Assembly: GCF_014596745.1 (NCBI RefSeq)
Contig: NZ_JABTCF010000003.1
Span: forward strand, 124,001 to 188,000
Source: Maribacter aquimaris
GTDB lineage: Bacteria > Bacteroidota > Bacteroidia > Flavobacteriales > Flavobacteriaceae
Reading direction: 5' to 3'
Length of the DNA: 64,000 nucleotides
The first letter of the stretch is position 1; every line of letters starts with the position of its first letter. A program made the position numbers and the translations under genes. Positions 50,372-60,999 of this stretch are shown here, one piece after another. The notes below the pieces were generated by a model that was not told the origin of the DNA, made no database searches, and worked only from the letters and a program-made list of their open reading frames with translations.

Positions 50372-52738
50372 CTACTTAACTTCCAATAATAAAACTTCTT
50401 CTGATGCTAAGTTGAACTCAACATCAACAGGGTTTGATGTCATCAAATTTTTGATTGTTAACGGTACACCGGATTTCAATGACAATTTAATCTTAGCTGT
50501 ATCATGACCTATATTAAGCAAATTAACCAGGTAAGAACCATCTTCTTGCTTAACAACCCTTGAAATGACAGTTTTAAAATCTTTTCCGTTATCGGATTCT
50601 ATAATTACATCTGGCATGTGGTTAGCAACTTGGGCCAATGCAGTTTTTTTGATTTTCGGAATATCCGCATCATCTAAAGGAATAAGCTTCCCGTTACTTT
50701 CGGTTAGCTTCTTGCTGCGTTTTTTTCCGTACTCATTCATTGATAAACTCTCTGGCGAATCAATAATTACGGTTCCGCCATTATCCAAATAAGACTGTAA
50801 GGAGGCAAATTCAGCATCGGTTACATATTTAGTTTTATAAACCACAACGGTATTCCAAATACTATTATCTTGTTTTTCGATAATGTTTTTGGTAACAAAG
50901 CCTAAGGGCAGTCCTTCAAAAAATAGAGCCTTATATAATTTACCGGTTTGGGTCATATAATCGGGGGTGTTGATAGCGGATGTCTCTGAATAAAAGAAAC
51001 GTAAAGGCCTAGGTTGTTTACGAAGGTCAATAATTTCTTCTGAAAAACTATTTAAATCATACATCACCTGTGTCACTTCGTTGGCAATGTGAGGTTGCAT
51101 GTTGTTAGAACCTGCATAGGCACCACCTAGACCAGGGTCAAAGAAGTTAAGTTCCCCTTCCAATCTATCCTCTGGGGAACCATCTGGATCCCGTGCCCAA
51201 AACCATCCCATATTTGCGTCCATACCCATTAATGTTGCAAGCCAATATACGTTACGAACGTAACTAGTTCGCGCTTCCAAATCTCTCCACATTCCTGAAG
51301 AAAGAAAATGGGATTCCGAGTTCACATTAATTTTATCTGGACCAACGGACTCTAAAAAATCATGTAAAATAGCCATCCCATCCCATTTGTAAGCATATTG
51401 CTTATTCCAGTCTGAATTGATGTGGGATCTAATACTTGGACTACCTAACGCCTTTGCATCATGACCAATCATTGTTGTCAGCTCGGTGAGTGCTTCAAAA
51501 TCCATCCCATGGGAACGTGAATCTTCATAAAATGTGCGTGGGAATAGTTTAATATGCGTATCCGCTTCCGGGTTAACTGCGTGCAATTCATCTTGCATAA
51601 ATTTGAACCATTCCGTACTTCGATGCATATTATAACGATTCCAATCATACCATATTGGTTTACCTGTTAATGCCTTATCAATTGGTATTTCTATCTCAAC
51701 GGTATCAAAACTTTCAAATTTGGTGTCCCAGTTTGAATTCAGGCTTTTAATATTTCCATTGTACTTATCTTTCAACCAGGACCTGAACTTATTTAACGTG
51801 TAAGACGAAATACCATTCATCTCTTTATACTTGTATGTCCAATGGTCTTTCTCAGAATACCAGTGAGGTTCGTTAGCGAATATATACCCTAACTCAGTAA
51901 CTCTTTTACCTTTTGTAAGCTCTCCGGTATGACGGATAATCTTGCCCCATAAATCCCGGGCAGTGGGGTTATCAATATCGAATCCCGTAAATAAGGAACG
52001 GCCTTTTCTAATCTCAGGTTCTTTTGCCTCTACCCATTCTGGAATTCCCATTGACCAATAGATCAAGAAACCGATATTTGTATCAGGAATGCCCGTAAGC
52101 TCCTTCATGAGTTCTTCATCAAATGTACCGTCCTCCTTTAACAAAAATGAGTTTATGGCGCGATCGTGATCTACTGGATACAAGTTTTCACCACCATGGT
52201 ATATCGCACCCAAATGGTCATTGTAAACAGCTTCATTAGTAAGCGGTTGCCCAACCGTTTTTGAAAAATAATCATACGGAAAAGAGGGTTTGCCATTACT
52301 TACAAACATATTATCCCCTGCTTTTGTATTATGCCAATCTACTTTAGAAACCGGTCTACGTTTTATCTTACCACTAAGTTCTTGATTTAAATCCACTATA
52401 CTTTTGTCTAATATCTGAATCACTTTCCTACGTTCAAAATCCGGTAGTGCTTCTGCTAAAGAATCTTTGTTTTCAGCATAATAGCGTTCATAACCAAATA
52501 GTTTAGCTGTAGCATCCTTATTGGTTTCGTCCCAATTGGCAAATTTCAGGAATTCATTGGCAAACCAAAGTGTAGTTTCCTCTCTTGTGACATCCAATGA
52601 TCTTGAACGGGCTTCCTTCATTAGGCCTTCAAGGGTTTCGATTTTTTGAAGGGCTTCTTTTTCATATTGTGATTTAACCCCACAAGCATTTAAAAGTGTG
52701 AGAACCAAAAAACAGAAAAATAAACTATGTCTTTTCAT
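50372..52738 (-). CDS. GH42-like (clan GH-A) secreted glycosidase lipoprotein
   Basis: 788 residues. Lipoprotein signal MKRHSLFFCFLVLTLLNAC. The core after about residue 150 looks like a GH42-type barrel: GYIFANEPHWYSEKDHW (probable acid/base Glu290, NEP motif) and INVNSESHFLS (probable nucleophile Glu475), with the FRSWLKDKYNGNIKSLNSNW segment of beta-galactosidases between. GH42 or a related new family such as GH167, which acts on carrageenan, are the candidates; the sequence alone does not decide. It is the last gene on the minus strand before the tRNA and starts a sulfatase-rich locus. Confidence 0.65.
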   Translation of the reverse strand: MKRHSLFFCFLVLTLLNACGVKSQYEKEALQKIETLEGLMKEARSRSLDVTREETTLWFANEFLKFANWDETNKDATAKLFGYERYYAENKDSLAEALPDFERRKVIQILDKSIVDLNQELSGKIKRRPVSKVDWHNTKAGDNMFVSNGKPSFPYDYFSKTVGQPLTNEAVYNDHLGAIYHGGENLYPVDHDRAINSFLLKEDGTFDEELMKELTGIPDTNIGFLIYWSMGIPEWVEAKEPEIRKGRSLFTGFDIDNPTARDLWGKIIRHTGELTKGKRVTELGYIFANEPHWYSEKDHWTYKYKEMNGISSYTLNKFRSWLKDKYNGNIKSLNSNWDTKFESFDTVEIEIPIDKALTGKPIWYDWNRYNMHRSTEWFKFMQDELHAVNPEADTHIKLFPRTFYEDSRSHGMDFEALTELTTMIGHDAKALGSPSIRSHINSDWNKQYAYKWDGMAILHDFLESVGPDKINVNSESHFLSSGMWRDLEARTSYVRNVYWLATLMGMDANMGWFWARDPDGSPEDRLEGELNFFDPGLGGAYAGSNNMQPHIANEVTQVMYDLNSFSEEIIDLRKQPRPLRFFYSETSAINTPDYMTQTGKLYKALFFEGLPLGFVTKNIIEKQDNSIWNTVVVYKTKYVTDAEFASLQSYLDNGGTVIIDSPESLSMNEYGKKRSKKLTESNGKLIPLDDADIPKIKKTALAQVANHMPDVIIESDNGKDFKTVISRVVKQEDGSYLVNLLNIGHDTAKIKLSLKSGVPLTIKNLMTSNPVDVEFNLASEEVLLLEVK

Positions 52739-53098
52739 GAGTGTTAACTTTTAGGAATATTACAATTGTAAAGAAATACAAAAACTATTTTGGGTACATA
52801 CTTGAAATTAACCGTATATAAGATAATATTACCCCCATCATCGTTTTCTCCCTGCAACCCAAAATCACATTCCAGATCAACCTATGGGCATATTTTTTTC
52901 AACTAATCATACTTAAAGAATGTGGTCAAATAAAACAAAACCACCCTACAATAAAATTGTAAAGCGGTTTTATCGGTTAAATGCCCTACAGTTTTATCCA
53001 TAGTTTGTGGGATACTTCAACCAACCTGGTAAATTGATAGCCACATTCCTGAACCGCTTATTTTGAGCAAAACTCTTTTATGGATTTGGCCTCAATAA
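52739..53098. other. Intergenic region between glycosidase and sulfatase genes
   Basis: About 360 AT-rich bases. AAGCGGTT (near 52961) and AACCGCTT (near 53054) are inverse copies 90 bases apart; otherwise no gene, RNA or terminator was recognised. Confidence 0.4.
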
Positions 53099-54583
53099 TC
53101 ATTTACCTTCATCAAGGTCAAATGTTCCGTTGAATTTGGCCATATCTTTTTCCTTCCATATTTTCCGCAATTCCTCAGGATCGAACCATTGTGGTTCGGC
53201 ATGGGTCTTGCTCCATGTTTTGGCACCTGCGACCATTTTAGCAAGTTGCTCGGGATATTGGTCGCTCAAATCGTTCTCTTCGCCCATGTCCTCGTCGATA
53301 TTGAAGAGCTTCCAAGTGTTTTGATTGGTCTTTAGGGCTTTCCATTGGTCTTGTCTAACCCCCACATCACTATACCCTTCACGATGTCTGAGAACAAAGA
53401 TCATTTCCCCTTCCCTAGGATTTTTTCCTTCTTGGAAGGAGGACCAAATATCCTTACCGTTCAATTCTTTCCCTTGGGGTATTTCAGCTTGTGCCAAATG
53501 GGCGAAGGTAGGATAGAAATCCAATGCAGATACCGGATAGGTAAATTTCTGTCCACTAGCAACCTTTCCAGGCCAATGAAAGAACATGGGTACGCGATAC
53601 CCTCCTTCACAGGTACTCCCTTTTCCTTCCCTTAACGGAAGGTTCGTAGCTCCTTTAGTCACTTTACCACCGTTATCGCTTAAGAACACGATCAAGGTAT
53701 TTTCAAATTGCCCGTTTTTCTTAAGAGCGGCAACAAGTTCACCGACTCCCCTATCCACGGCATAGACCATTGCGGCATAAGTACGGCGTTTTTCATCTTT
53801 GATATCCTTGAATTTCTCCAAATCTTCCGCTTTTGCCTCTAAAGGAACATGGGGGGCATTGTACGCTAAGAATAGGAAAAACGGATTCTCTTTTTGACTT
53901 GCATTATCGACGAATTCGACCGCTTTATGCGATAGTTCATCCGTGAGGTATTCTTTAGGGTCTTTCACTTCTTCTCCATTATGGTCCAATGGTTTCAGGT
54001 AATCGAAAATAACCTCTTTACCTTGTTCCCTTTGTCTCTTATAGGCCGTAGTATATTGTTCGGGGAAATAGTTGTGGCCACCACCAAGAAATCCATGATA
54101 GTAATCGAAACCCCTTCTATTCGGATGGTAGGCAGGCTCTGGTCCTAAATGCCATTTACCAATGGCTCCCGTATAATACCCCGCGTCATGTAATACCGTA
54201 CTAATGAAGGTTTCTTTCAAAGAAACACCTTTACCTACGGTAACCTCGCTATTGGCGGGTAGATTGAATTGTGCTCCTAAAGTATGGGGATATTTTCCTG
54301 TCATCAATCCTGCCCTACTCGGTCCGCAAAATGGATGGGATACATAGCCCGAGGTCATGATCGTACCATTGGAAGCCAATTTGTCAATTTCGGGAGTCGT
54401 AATATCCTTGGCACCATTAAATCCAACATCTGAGTACCCTAAGTCATCACACATGACCAAAAGTATGTTGGGCCTTTCAACCGCTACTTTAGCATTGGCG
54501 ATTTCCGGTTTTGTTTTTTCCTTGCAATTACAAAGGGATAAAAAACATATTATTAACGGTAGATATTTAATTGTTCGAAGCAT
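53099..54583 (-). CDS. Formylglycine-dependent sulfatase, S1_19-like
   Basis: 494 residues with an N-terminal signal (probable lipoprotein, CNC near residue 19). The sulfatase signature CGPSR has Cys86, which is converted to formylglycine. Metal ligands Asp46-Asp47 come from MCDDLGYSDVGFNG, and a FLSDNGG block lies later. GAQFNLP after the signature recalls S1_19, a subfamily found in iota-carrageenan loci. It removes sulfate from an oligosaccharide in the periplasm. Located 12 bases from the next sulfatase. Confidence 0.82.
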   Translation of the reverse strand: MLRTIKYLPLIICFLSLCNCKEKTKPEIANAKVAVERPNILLVMCDDLGYSDVGFNGAKDITTPEIDKLASNGTIMTSGYVSHPFCGPSRAGLMTGKYPHTLGAQFNLPANSEVTVGKGVSLKETFISTVLHDAGYYTGAIGKWHLGPEPAYHPNRRGFDYYHGFLGGGHNYFPEQYTTAYKRQREQGKEVIFDYLKPLDHNGEEVKDPKEYLTDELSHKAVEFVDNASQKENPFFLFLAYNAPHVPLEAKAEDLEKFKDIKDEKRRTYAAMVYAVDRGVGELVAALKKNGQFENTLIVFLSDNGGKVTKGATNLPLREGKGSTCEGGYRVPMFFHWPGKVASGQKFTYPVSALDFYPTFAHLAQAEIPQGKELNGKDIWSSFQEGKNPREGEMIFVLRHREGYSDVGVRQDQWKALKTNQNTWKLFNIDEDMGEENDLSDQYPEQLAKMVAGAKTWSKTHAEPQWFDPEELRKIWKEKDMAKFNGTFDLDEGK

Positions 54584-54595
54584 TGTTTTTTAATT

Positions 54596-56302
54596 TTATT
54601 TAGTGTTTGCCATATCAGCAAGATTACCTTGCCAACCTTTATTAAACTGCGCTAAGAGTTCTGCTACCAATTCAGGGTTGTCATCGGCAATATTAACTGT
54701 TTCATTGGGGTCGGTTTTATGGTCATATAATTCGAAGAATAATGGTTCTGCCTTCGGGTCTCTGTAATCTCTCCATAGGATGAAACGATAACGATCCGTT
54801 CGCATGGCATATCCCATGAGATAGTTTTCAAATAACTCCCTATCCCATTTGTCTTTTTGCTGATCTTTGATTTTTCCTTCTACCTCTTCGATTAAAGGCC
54901 CAAAGTAGGTTTCACGCATTCCTTTGGACAAGGGGTTTGCTGCCCATTCTCTTAAGGCGGGTGTTGGAAATTGCGTAAATGCGGCTTTCTTCCAACTTTT
55001 ATTAGGGTCTTCCACTAATGGCGCAAAACTTTGTCCTTCAAGATGTTCCGGTTTATCCAACCCGGCCAATTCACAAAGCGTGGGATACATATCTACCAAC
55101 TCAACCAAAGCTTTAGTCTTTTTCCCTCTAGTTTCCTTGGGCATGTCTGGAGTCCAAATCATTAATGGCACACGCGCTGAAATTTCATAATTGGTCGCCT
55201 TACCCCAAATTCCCATTTCACCGAGGTGCCAACCATGATCGCTCCAGACCATGATTATGGTATTGTCCCTTAGACCTGCCTCTTCCAAAGCGTCGATCAT
55301 TTTTCCGATTTGAGCATCTATATAACTCACGGAAGCTAAATACGCATGCTTTAATGTTTTGGCCAGTTCATCATCGATTGCTCCTTTTTTGGGAATACCA
55401 TATCTGGCCCGCAACTCAAAAGATGGATGCAACCCCATCGCGGCTCCATTTTTTGGGGCATGGGTTTGTGTAGTTAATTTTATACTGTCCCTGTTATATA
55501 AATCCCAATATTTTTTGGGAGCCAACCAATCTAAATGGGGCTTTTTCATTCCAAGACCTAAAAAGAATGGTTTATCTGGATTTTTTTCAACCATATCCTT
55601 CATGGTGACAATTGCCAATTCCGTATTGTACCCATCTTCATAGAACGTGTCTGGCACATCCGCATATTCATAGGCAGGCCCTTTTCCCAAACCATTTCTC
55701 GGGGCATCGGGACCATACTTGGCTATCATATCCGCTTGATTTTTTCTGAACATTTCCTGATTTTCCGGAAGTGCGAATCCACCTGGGGTTTTGGATTGTT
55801 CAATGGTCATTTTATCATAAGCCGGCTTTCTACTCCACGATAATTCGCCATCGGCAAAACCTGTTTTGTGATAAATCTTACCTGTATAGGTGGCCTCATA
55901 ACCATTTTGTTTAAAATGTTGTGGCAATGTGATAATATCTGGATTAGCGTCTCTGAAATAAGTGAAGTTTTCAATTACGCTTATCGTTTCCGGACGGGCA
56001 CCCGTCATTAAACTGGCCCGCGACGGACTACAGATTGCTTGTTGGCAATAGGCATTTTCAAACAATAAACCATCGGATGCAATAGCATCCAAATTAGGTG
56101 TAATCGCCATTTCCGAACCATAGGCACCCAACTCTGGGCGAAGGTCATCAATAGCTATAAAGAGAATGTTCGGTTTTTTGGTTGTTTCTTCAATGGGCTT
56201 CTCGTTTTGTGATTTGCAGCTGACCATTAGTACAGCTGAAAGAAAAAAAAGGATAACCTCTTTTCTTATTTCAATTTTACCAAATTTCGATAAAGGATTC
56301 AT
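54596..56302 (-). CDS. Formylglycine-dependent sulfatase, S1_7-like
   Basis: 568 residues, signal peptide with lipobox SCK at residue 29. CSPSR with Cys91 is the signature, Asp52-Asp53 bind Ca. YFRDANPDIITLPQHFKQNGYEATYTGKIYH and KPHLDW resemble iduronate-2-sulfatases (S1_7); S1_7 also occurs in kappa-carrageenan loci. Together with the S1_19-like neighbour it points to a sulfated galactan. Confidence 0.82.
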   Translation of the reverse strand: MNPLSKFGKIEIRKEVILFFLSAVLMVSCKSQNEKPIEETTKKPNILFIAIDDLRPELGAYGSEMAITPNLDAIASDGLLFENAYCQQAICSPSRASLMTGARPETISVIENFTYFRDANPDIITLPQHFKQNGYEATYTGKIYHKTGFADGELSWSRKPAYDKMTIEQSKTPGGFALPENQEMFRKNQADMIAKYGPDAPRNGLGKGPAYEYADVPDTFYEDGYNTELAIVTMKDMVEKNPDKPFFLGLGMKKPHLDWLAPKKYWDLYNRDSIKLTTQTHAPKNGAAMGLHPSFELRARYGIPKKGAIDDELAKTLKHAYLASVSYIDAQIGKMIDALEEAGLRDNTIIMVWSDHGWHLGEMGIWGKATNYEISARVPLMIWTPDMPKETRGKKTKALVELVDMYPTLCELAGLDKPEHLEGQSFAPLVEDPNKSWKKAAFTQFPTPALREWAANPLSKGMRETYFGPLIEEVEGKIKDQQKDKWDRELFENYLMGYAMRTDRYRFILWRDYRDPKAEPLFFELYDHKTDPNETVNIADDNPELVAELLAQFNKGWQGNLADMANTK

Positions 56303-56331
56303 GTTGTATTTTGATTTATTATGTTTGAAAA

Positions 56332-58224
56332 TCAGTTTTTACCTAATATTATTTTATGTTGTGTATGATTGATGCTACGTGTTATTGTTTCCCCATTGCT
56401 CCAAGTTACCGTTACCTTTATAGGTTTAGTGCATCCGTCGAGACCAAAATGGGCAAACTTATTTAAACTTAAGGAATAGGAAGCACCCGTACTCCCTATG
56501 CGTTGTGTTTGTTCACCCGTACAGCTTTTAATATTAACCAAGGCGCCCAGGGCGGATGCTTGGCCAGAGGAAGATTTACCGACCTCTATGGTGATAAAGG
56601 GATTCTTGTTTGCTTCTTTACTTAGGTTTTTGAATAAATGCCATTTGCCACGTTCATTACCGATGATTACATCAACCTTTCCATCGAGGTCGTAATCCAA
56701 TACTTCAACGGCCATGCCTATGGAACCCCAGTCGGAAGTGGAAATACCACTTACCATTTCTTGCTTGAATTGTGAATTGCCTTGGTTAAGATAAACGATT
56801 GGTTCATTTTCAAAGACCATATTTCCCCTTCGGATTACTATAAGGTCTTGATAACCATTGTTGTCAAAATCGGCAACGGAAGCCGCAACGGTGTGTTCTT
56901 CCAAAAAGAGCTTTGCCTTTTGGGTTGTATCGACGAATTTCCCGTTTTTGTTCTCAAGGAGAAGGTCTGACAGCCCTTTGGGATGGTTATATTCCGGATA
57001 ATCCAAAACACCATGCACCACTCCTGTTGTTGGCGACCATGTGTTGCCAGCAATACGCCATTTGTCATTACCAACATAACCGACATGGATACCCCCTTTT
57101 TCATTGAGTTTGTCTGGAAATCCTAAAGCATTGCTGTTGACCAAACGGATGTCTTTGCCGGAATGGGTTTCCCCGGGAAAATCATAGGGGTATCCGGTTT
57201 CACCAATATAATATGCATCATTATAAGGCCATTGTGATTGGAAATTGCGCATTTGCAATACATCCCCGGTTTTTAGATCTTCAAATTTGAAATTGCCACG
57301 TTTGGTGTAAAACGCCCAGTTTTTGGTTTGTTTATTATAGAAGGTTTCCCCAATCTCAAAATCTTTGCCACGGGTTACGTAAAGATCAAAATCGCCATCA
57401 TTGTCATAGTCGATTTCTACCATTGAAGTAACATTGGAGACAGGAAAGGGCAATACCCCACTAGTGACTTCCTTAAACGTTAAATCGCCCAAACCTTCAA
57501 AAACCTTTATTGTTTCGTGGCCGTATAAAATCAAATCGATTATTTGATCGTTATTGATATCGGTTAAAAGGGTCTTTTGCCCATCGGCTATGGATGGTGG
57601 CAGTGTCGATTTCAAGATCAGTTGGCCGTGGCCATCATTTTCATAAATATAGTTTTCACTTTTACCTTTTTTTTCTTTGGTTGGAAAGGCAAAATTGATA
57701 AGATCAAGATCACCATCATTATCACCATCAAAGAATTTTACGGTACGACCACGCATCATTTCCAAAGGGATATCGAAATCCTCCAATGGAATGAACTCCC
57801 TTTTTTTGTTTACCCGGAACAACTTGGAATTACGGGCATTGCTCCCAGAGCCACCACCACGGGACATGATGACCTCTAGATTACCGTCGAAATCAATATC
57901 CCCAACAGCTACACCATGAAGGTCACCCATTATAATATCATGGGGTTTGGCAAAATGACCTTGGTTGTTCCAGCAGACACTTATACCCAGGCCATGGTCA
58001 TTCAAAAGGAGGTCGGGATATCCATCTTGGTCAAGATCAGCTACGGAAGGTGCGTCCCATTTTCTTAGGTTTTTATCCTTTCGTGTAAAATCTTCAAACG
58101 TTTCTTTAAAATGAACAGTGGCCTCTGTTGTGGCCTGCTGTCCCCGGCAATGGGTGGAAATTGGTATGAGGAACAGCAGTGTAATGATAAGTGTTCTGAT
58201 ACTGATTTTTTGCATCACGTTCAT
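56332..58224 (-). CDS. FG-GAP/VCBS-repeat protein with ASPIC/UnbV domain
   Basis: 630 residues, signal peptide (LIITLLFLIPISTHCRG). Repeated D-x-D-x-D-G calcium loops (DLDQDGYPDLLLND, DINNDQIIDLILYG, DYDNDGDFDLYV, DFDNNGYQDLIV) form a beta-propeller, then the C-terminal ASPIC/UnbV domain from about residue 545 (GALVNIKSCTGEQTQRIGSTGASYSLSLNK). No catalytic site is known; such proteins bind glycans or act extracellularly. A degraded second copy is at 60293-60640. Confidence 0.8.
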   Translation of the reverse strand: MNVMQKISIRTLIITLLFLIPISTHCRGQQATTEATVHFKETFEDFTRKDKNLRKWDAPSVADLDQDGYPDLLLNDHGLGISVCWNNQGHFAKPHDIIMGDLHGVAVGDIDFDGNLEVIMSRGGGSGSNARNSKLFRVNKKREFIPLEDFDIPLEMMRGRTVKFFDGDNDGDLDLINFAFPTKEKKGKSENYIYENDGHGQLILKSTLPPSIADGQKTLLTDINNDQIIDLILYGHETIKVFEGLGDLTFKEVTSGVLPFPVSNVTSMVEIDYDNDGDFDLYVTRGKDFEIGETFYNKQTKNWAFYTKRGNFKFEDLKTGDVLQMRNFQSQWPYNDAYYIGETGYPYDFPGETHSGKDIRLVNSNALGFPDKLNEKGGIHVGYVGNDKWRIAGNTWSPTTGVVHGVLDYPEYNHPKGLSDLLLENKNGKFVDTTQKAKLFLEEHTVAASVADFDNNGYQDLIVIRRGNMVFENEPIVYLNQGNSQFKQEMVSGISTSDWGSIGMAVEVLDYDLDGKVDVIIGNERGKWHLFKNLSKEANKNPFITIEVGKSSSGQASALGALVNIKSCTGEQTQRIGSTGASYSLSLNKFAHFGLDGCTKPIKVTVTWSNGETITRSINHTQHKIILGKN

Positions 58225-58655
58225 AGTCTACTATTTTCAGTTAATTTTTTTTATGCAATATCATCGATAAAGAATTTAACGGCCTTCATTTCAGGAAGGA
58301 CTTTCTTTCATAATTCAATCTTAAATTTATCCATAGAACTGGAAAATTCATTTTTTGTTAATTTCCTTTCTACAGTCACCCATTGACGTCGTTTAAACCC
58401 ATCAAAATCCACAGGGATATTTACTTTAGTGTTCTTTGGTCATTGATATTAACGGCACAATTTTTAAAATTATACTCAATTACTATAATCCTATGCTGGG
58501 CCATGCAGCTATTAAAAATCAATACCCTAATGGTATCCAACAGAACAGCCCTCATATTCCGATGCTTTACAATCCTAAAATTAGATAAAATCCGACCAAT
58601 TTTTTTTCATAATTATACCCCTTTAGAGCACTATTCTAACCTTACCTTCCAAGAG
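58225..58655. other. Intergenic region containing a coding remnant
   Basis: About 430 bases upstream of the FG-GAP gene. The minus-strand fragment at 58251-58430 looks like coding sequence with one internal TGA. Nothing else was recognised. Confidence 0.4.
58251..58430 (-). pseudogene. Broken gene fragment of unknown family
   Basis: Read on the minus strand: NIPVDFDGFKRRQWVTVERK, then FSSSMDKFKIEL, an in-frame TGA (58310-58308), KKVLPEMKAVKFFIDDIA and TAA at 58253-58251. Amino-acid use is protein-like on both sides of the stop in the same frame, so it is a nonsense-broken remnant rather than noise. The family was not recognised. Confidence 0.4.
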
Positions 58656-60233
58656 TCAATTTTTATTGATCTTAAGCCGCAGTTTTGATTGAATTTCCTC
58701 TATCGTCAAATTCTTGGTCTCGGGTAAGAATTTAATCAATATGGCGAGACCAATAAAAACCAATCCTCCGTAGAACAGAAATATAGAGCTCGCCCCCATA
58801 TTTGCAAGTTGCCAAGGAAAAAAGAATTGTGTTAAAGCACTTATAACACTAGAAATCAAGGCAAAAAACGGTATAGCAATACCTCTCAAGGAAATAGGGA
58901 AAATCTCAGATAATAAAACCCACATAATTGGGCCTACTGAAAAGTGAAAAGCTGCTATGAAACTTAAAATACCTATTAGGATCAACATTGCATTCAGTAC
59001 TGCCGACTTTTGTAGAAATACACTGGAATTATCCCTTGCAGAAATATCACCCATGACCTCCTTTACAGCTTCCTTGAATTCAATATCGGTAGAAAATTGT
59101 TTGCCTACCAATACCGATAGTTTATCAACATCAGGAATGTCTTTCATTTCGGCAATAGCATCAGTCGTCATTTCATATTTGGCCGTACCAAAACCATAAG
59201 CACATACACCTAAACTTAAAATCACCCAAACCAATCCCGTAATCATCATCGGTCGTCTTCCTACTTTGTCAATAAGAACCAAGGATAATATCGTAAACAA
59301 TACGCTGGTTAATCCAATCCAAATAGCTTGTTCAAATGCTGCGTTTTGACCTAAACCTAACTGTTCCATAACCGTTGGCGCATACGTTAACACCGCATTT
59401 ATCCCGGTTGATTGTTGCACAATGGCCATAGTCAATGCAACAATTGCCACAACGCTCATTTTCTTGCTAAAAATTTCTTTCAGTTGAGTTCCAATAGACC
59501 TGTCTTGGTTACTTTCTTCAATACTTTCTTTCATAACCTGAACATGATCCTCAATTTCTTCACTCGGAAATACTTTGGCCAAGGTTTCCCTAGCTTTATC
59601 AAACTCACCTTTATATATTAACCAAGCTGGACTTTGTGGAACAATATAAAGTAATCCGAACCATATCAATGCCGGTATTATTTCGATTCCTAACATCCAC
59701 CTCCAAGTATATTCACGTATTCCTAAGGCAGATACCCATTCCGCATTTGAATTGGTGCTCTGCAGTAACCAATAATTAATGAAATAAGCGGCCGTTAAAC
59801 CAAGTACAATATTGATTTGCGTCATCGAAACTAATTTACCTCTCCATTGGGCCGGTGAAACCTCACCGATATACATAGCTGCCAATGTAATTGAACTAAA
59901 AGCCAATCCCCCTAAAAAACGAGCAGCGAACAAGGTTGCAAATGAAGGGGCAAAAGCCGAACCCAATGCTGATATCAAATACAATGCGGCTATTGTTTTC
60001 AAGGTTGTTCTTCGACCATATTTATTACTGGACCAAGCGGCCATTGGTAAAGCGACCAACACTCCAATTCCCGGTCCAAATCCTAATGCGCCTACCTGCC
60101 ACTCATTTAGATTGAATTCTGCCGTAATGAACTTAAATGCTCCGGAAATTAAAGCGGCATCCAGACCAAAAACAAAACCTCCCAAAGCCACTATGGTAGA
60201 ATAAGTAAAGGCATTTCTTTTAAAAGAGCTCAT
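58656..60233 (-). CDS. MFS sugar porter (sugar:H+ symporter type)
   Basis: 525 residues, twelve membrane segments. The sugar-porter signatures are present: GRRTTLK, RFLGGLAFSSITLAAMYIGE, PQSPAWLI, DKVGRRPMM, and PETKNLTIEEI at the end. A long central loop between segments 9 and 10 is enlarged. Probably imports the monosaccharide (galactose or 3,6-anhydrogalactose-type) released in the periplasm. Located between the FG-GAP and GH127 genes. Confidence 0.9.
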   Translation of the reverse strand: MSSFKRNAFTYSTIVALGGFVFGLDAALISGAFKFITAEFNLNEWQVGALGFGPGIGVLVALPMAAWSSNKYGRRTTLKTIAALYLISALGSAFAPSFATLFAARFLGGLAFSSITLAAMYIGEVSPAQWRGKLVSMTQINIVLGLTAAYFINYWLLQSTNSNAEWVSALGIREYTWRWMLGIEIIPALIWFGLLYIVPQSPAWLIYKGEFDKARETLAKVFPSEEIEDHVQVMKESIEESNQDRSIGTQLKEIFSKKMSVVAIVALTMAIVQQSTGINAVLTYAPTVMEQLGLGQNAAFEQAIWIGLTSVLFTILSLVLIDKVGRRPMMITGLVWVILSLGVCAYGFGTAKYEMTTDAIAEMKDIPDVDKLSVLVGKQFSTDIEFKEAVKEVMGDISARDNSSVFLQKSAVLNAMLILIGILSFIAAFHFSVGPIMWVLLSEIFPISLRGIAIPFFALISSVISALTQFFFPWQLANMGASSIFLFYGGLVFIGLAILIKFLPETKNLTIEEIQSKLRLKINKN

Positions 60234-60292
60234 AATGCTTATTGATTTTTGACTTTAGACCAATTACCGGTCTTAAAATTTATATTTACAAT

Positions 60293-60640
60293 TTATACTA
60301 ATTCAGTTTTGGTTACACCATTGGTCCAATTTACTTTTTCCTCAGCTGCTTTAAAACCACTTAAGCCAAAAGAAACTAAAGTTTTATGACTTACTGAATA
60401 CAATGTGTCTGAGGGACCTATCCGCTGTATATGATAGGTTTCATAAACTTCAATTTTCAACGATACGCCTATGGCCCAGGGTTTCCCTTTTTTGGCATCC
60501 CCAATCTCGGCACTTAAATAGTTGTTGTTCTTGGCCTTGGTCATTTCATTTTTGAACAAATGCCATTTTCAAGTGGGTTACCCAGTACAACATACTCCTA
60601 TCCATCTTGACTGTAATCCAACGATTCAAACTAACCTTGT
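60293..60640 (-). pseudogene. Degraded FG-GAP/ASPIC gene, C-terminal part
   Basis: The minus strand keeps an ASPIC/UnbV segment (LSAEIGDAKKGKPWAIGVSL, IQRIGPSDTLYSVSHKTLVSFGLSG) that matches the end of the 56332-58224 protein. Upstream, LDYSQDG, a stop and EYVVLGNPLENG match its last VCBS loop, with a frameshift before the ASPIC part. Only the last fifth of the gene remains. Confidence 0.65.
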
Positions 60641-60822
60641 ACTATGTGTGTTCGTTATCATTTATATGGATTTAATACGTTAAATTATGCCAACATCCTT
60701 TCCCTATTTAAAAAAACACCATAAACCTGGTCCTTACAAAGGAAGGGGTAAATATTAACCCTCAATAAGTATATCTTAACTGATGCATACCATATTTTAC
60801 CTTAAGTAAATTCCTTTTTTGT

Positions 60823-60981
60823 TTTTACACCCCTATACCTCGTACTTTGCCTCCTAAAAACAAGTAGTAAAAAAAAGCCAATCAATGCCAGAAAAGCTAT
60901 ATAGAAAAGTGCAGGTTAAAATCTCCGGCCTTTGCCAAGTATCCTATGATAATCGGTGTAACCGCTGCTGACAGCCTAAGC
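60823..60981 (-). pseudogene. Remnant of an MFS transporter, last two membrane segments
   Basis: A minus-strand frame reads VSAAVTPIIIGYLAKAGDFN, then LHFSI-stop-LFWH-stop-LAFFYYLFLGG and KVRGIGV. This is like the end of ACS/hexuronate-type MFS carriers (...P.I.GYL.....F......FLVGKV..I). Two in-frame stops make it dead. Confidence 0.5.
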
Positions 60982-60999
60982 AATGGAGATATGCATAGT

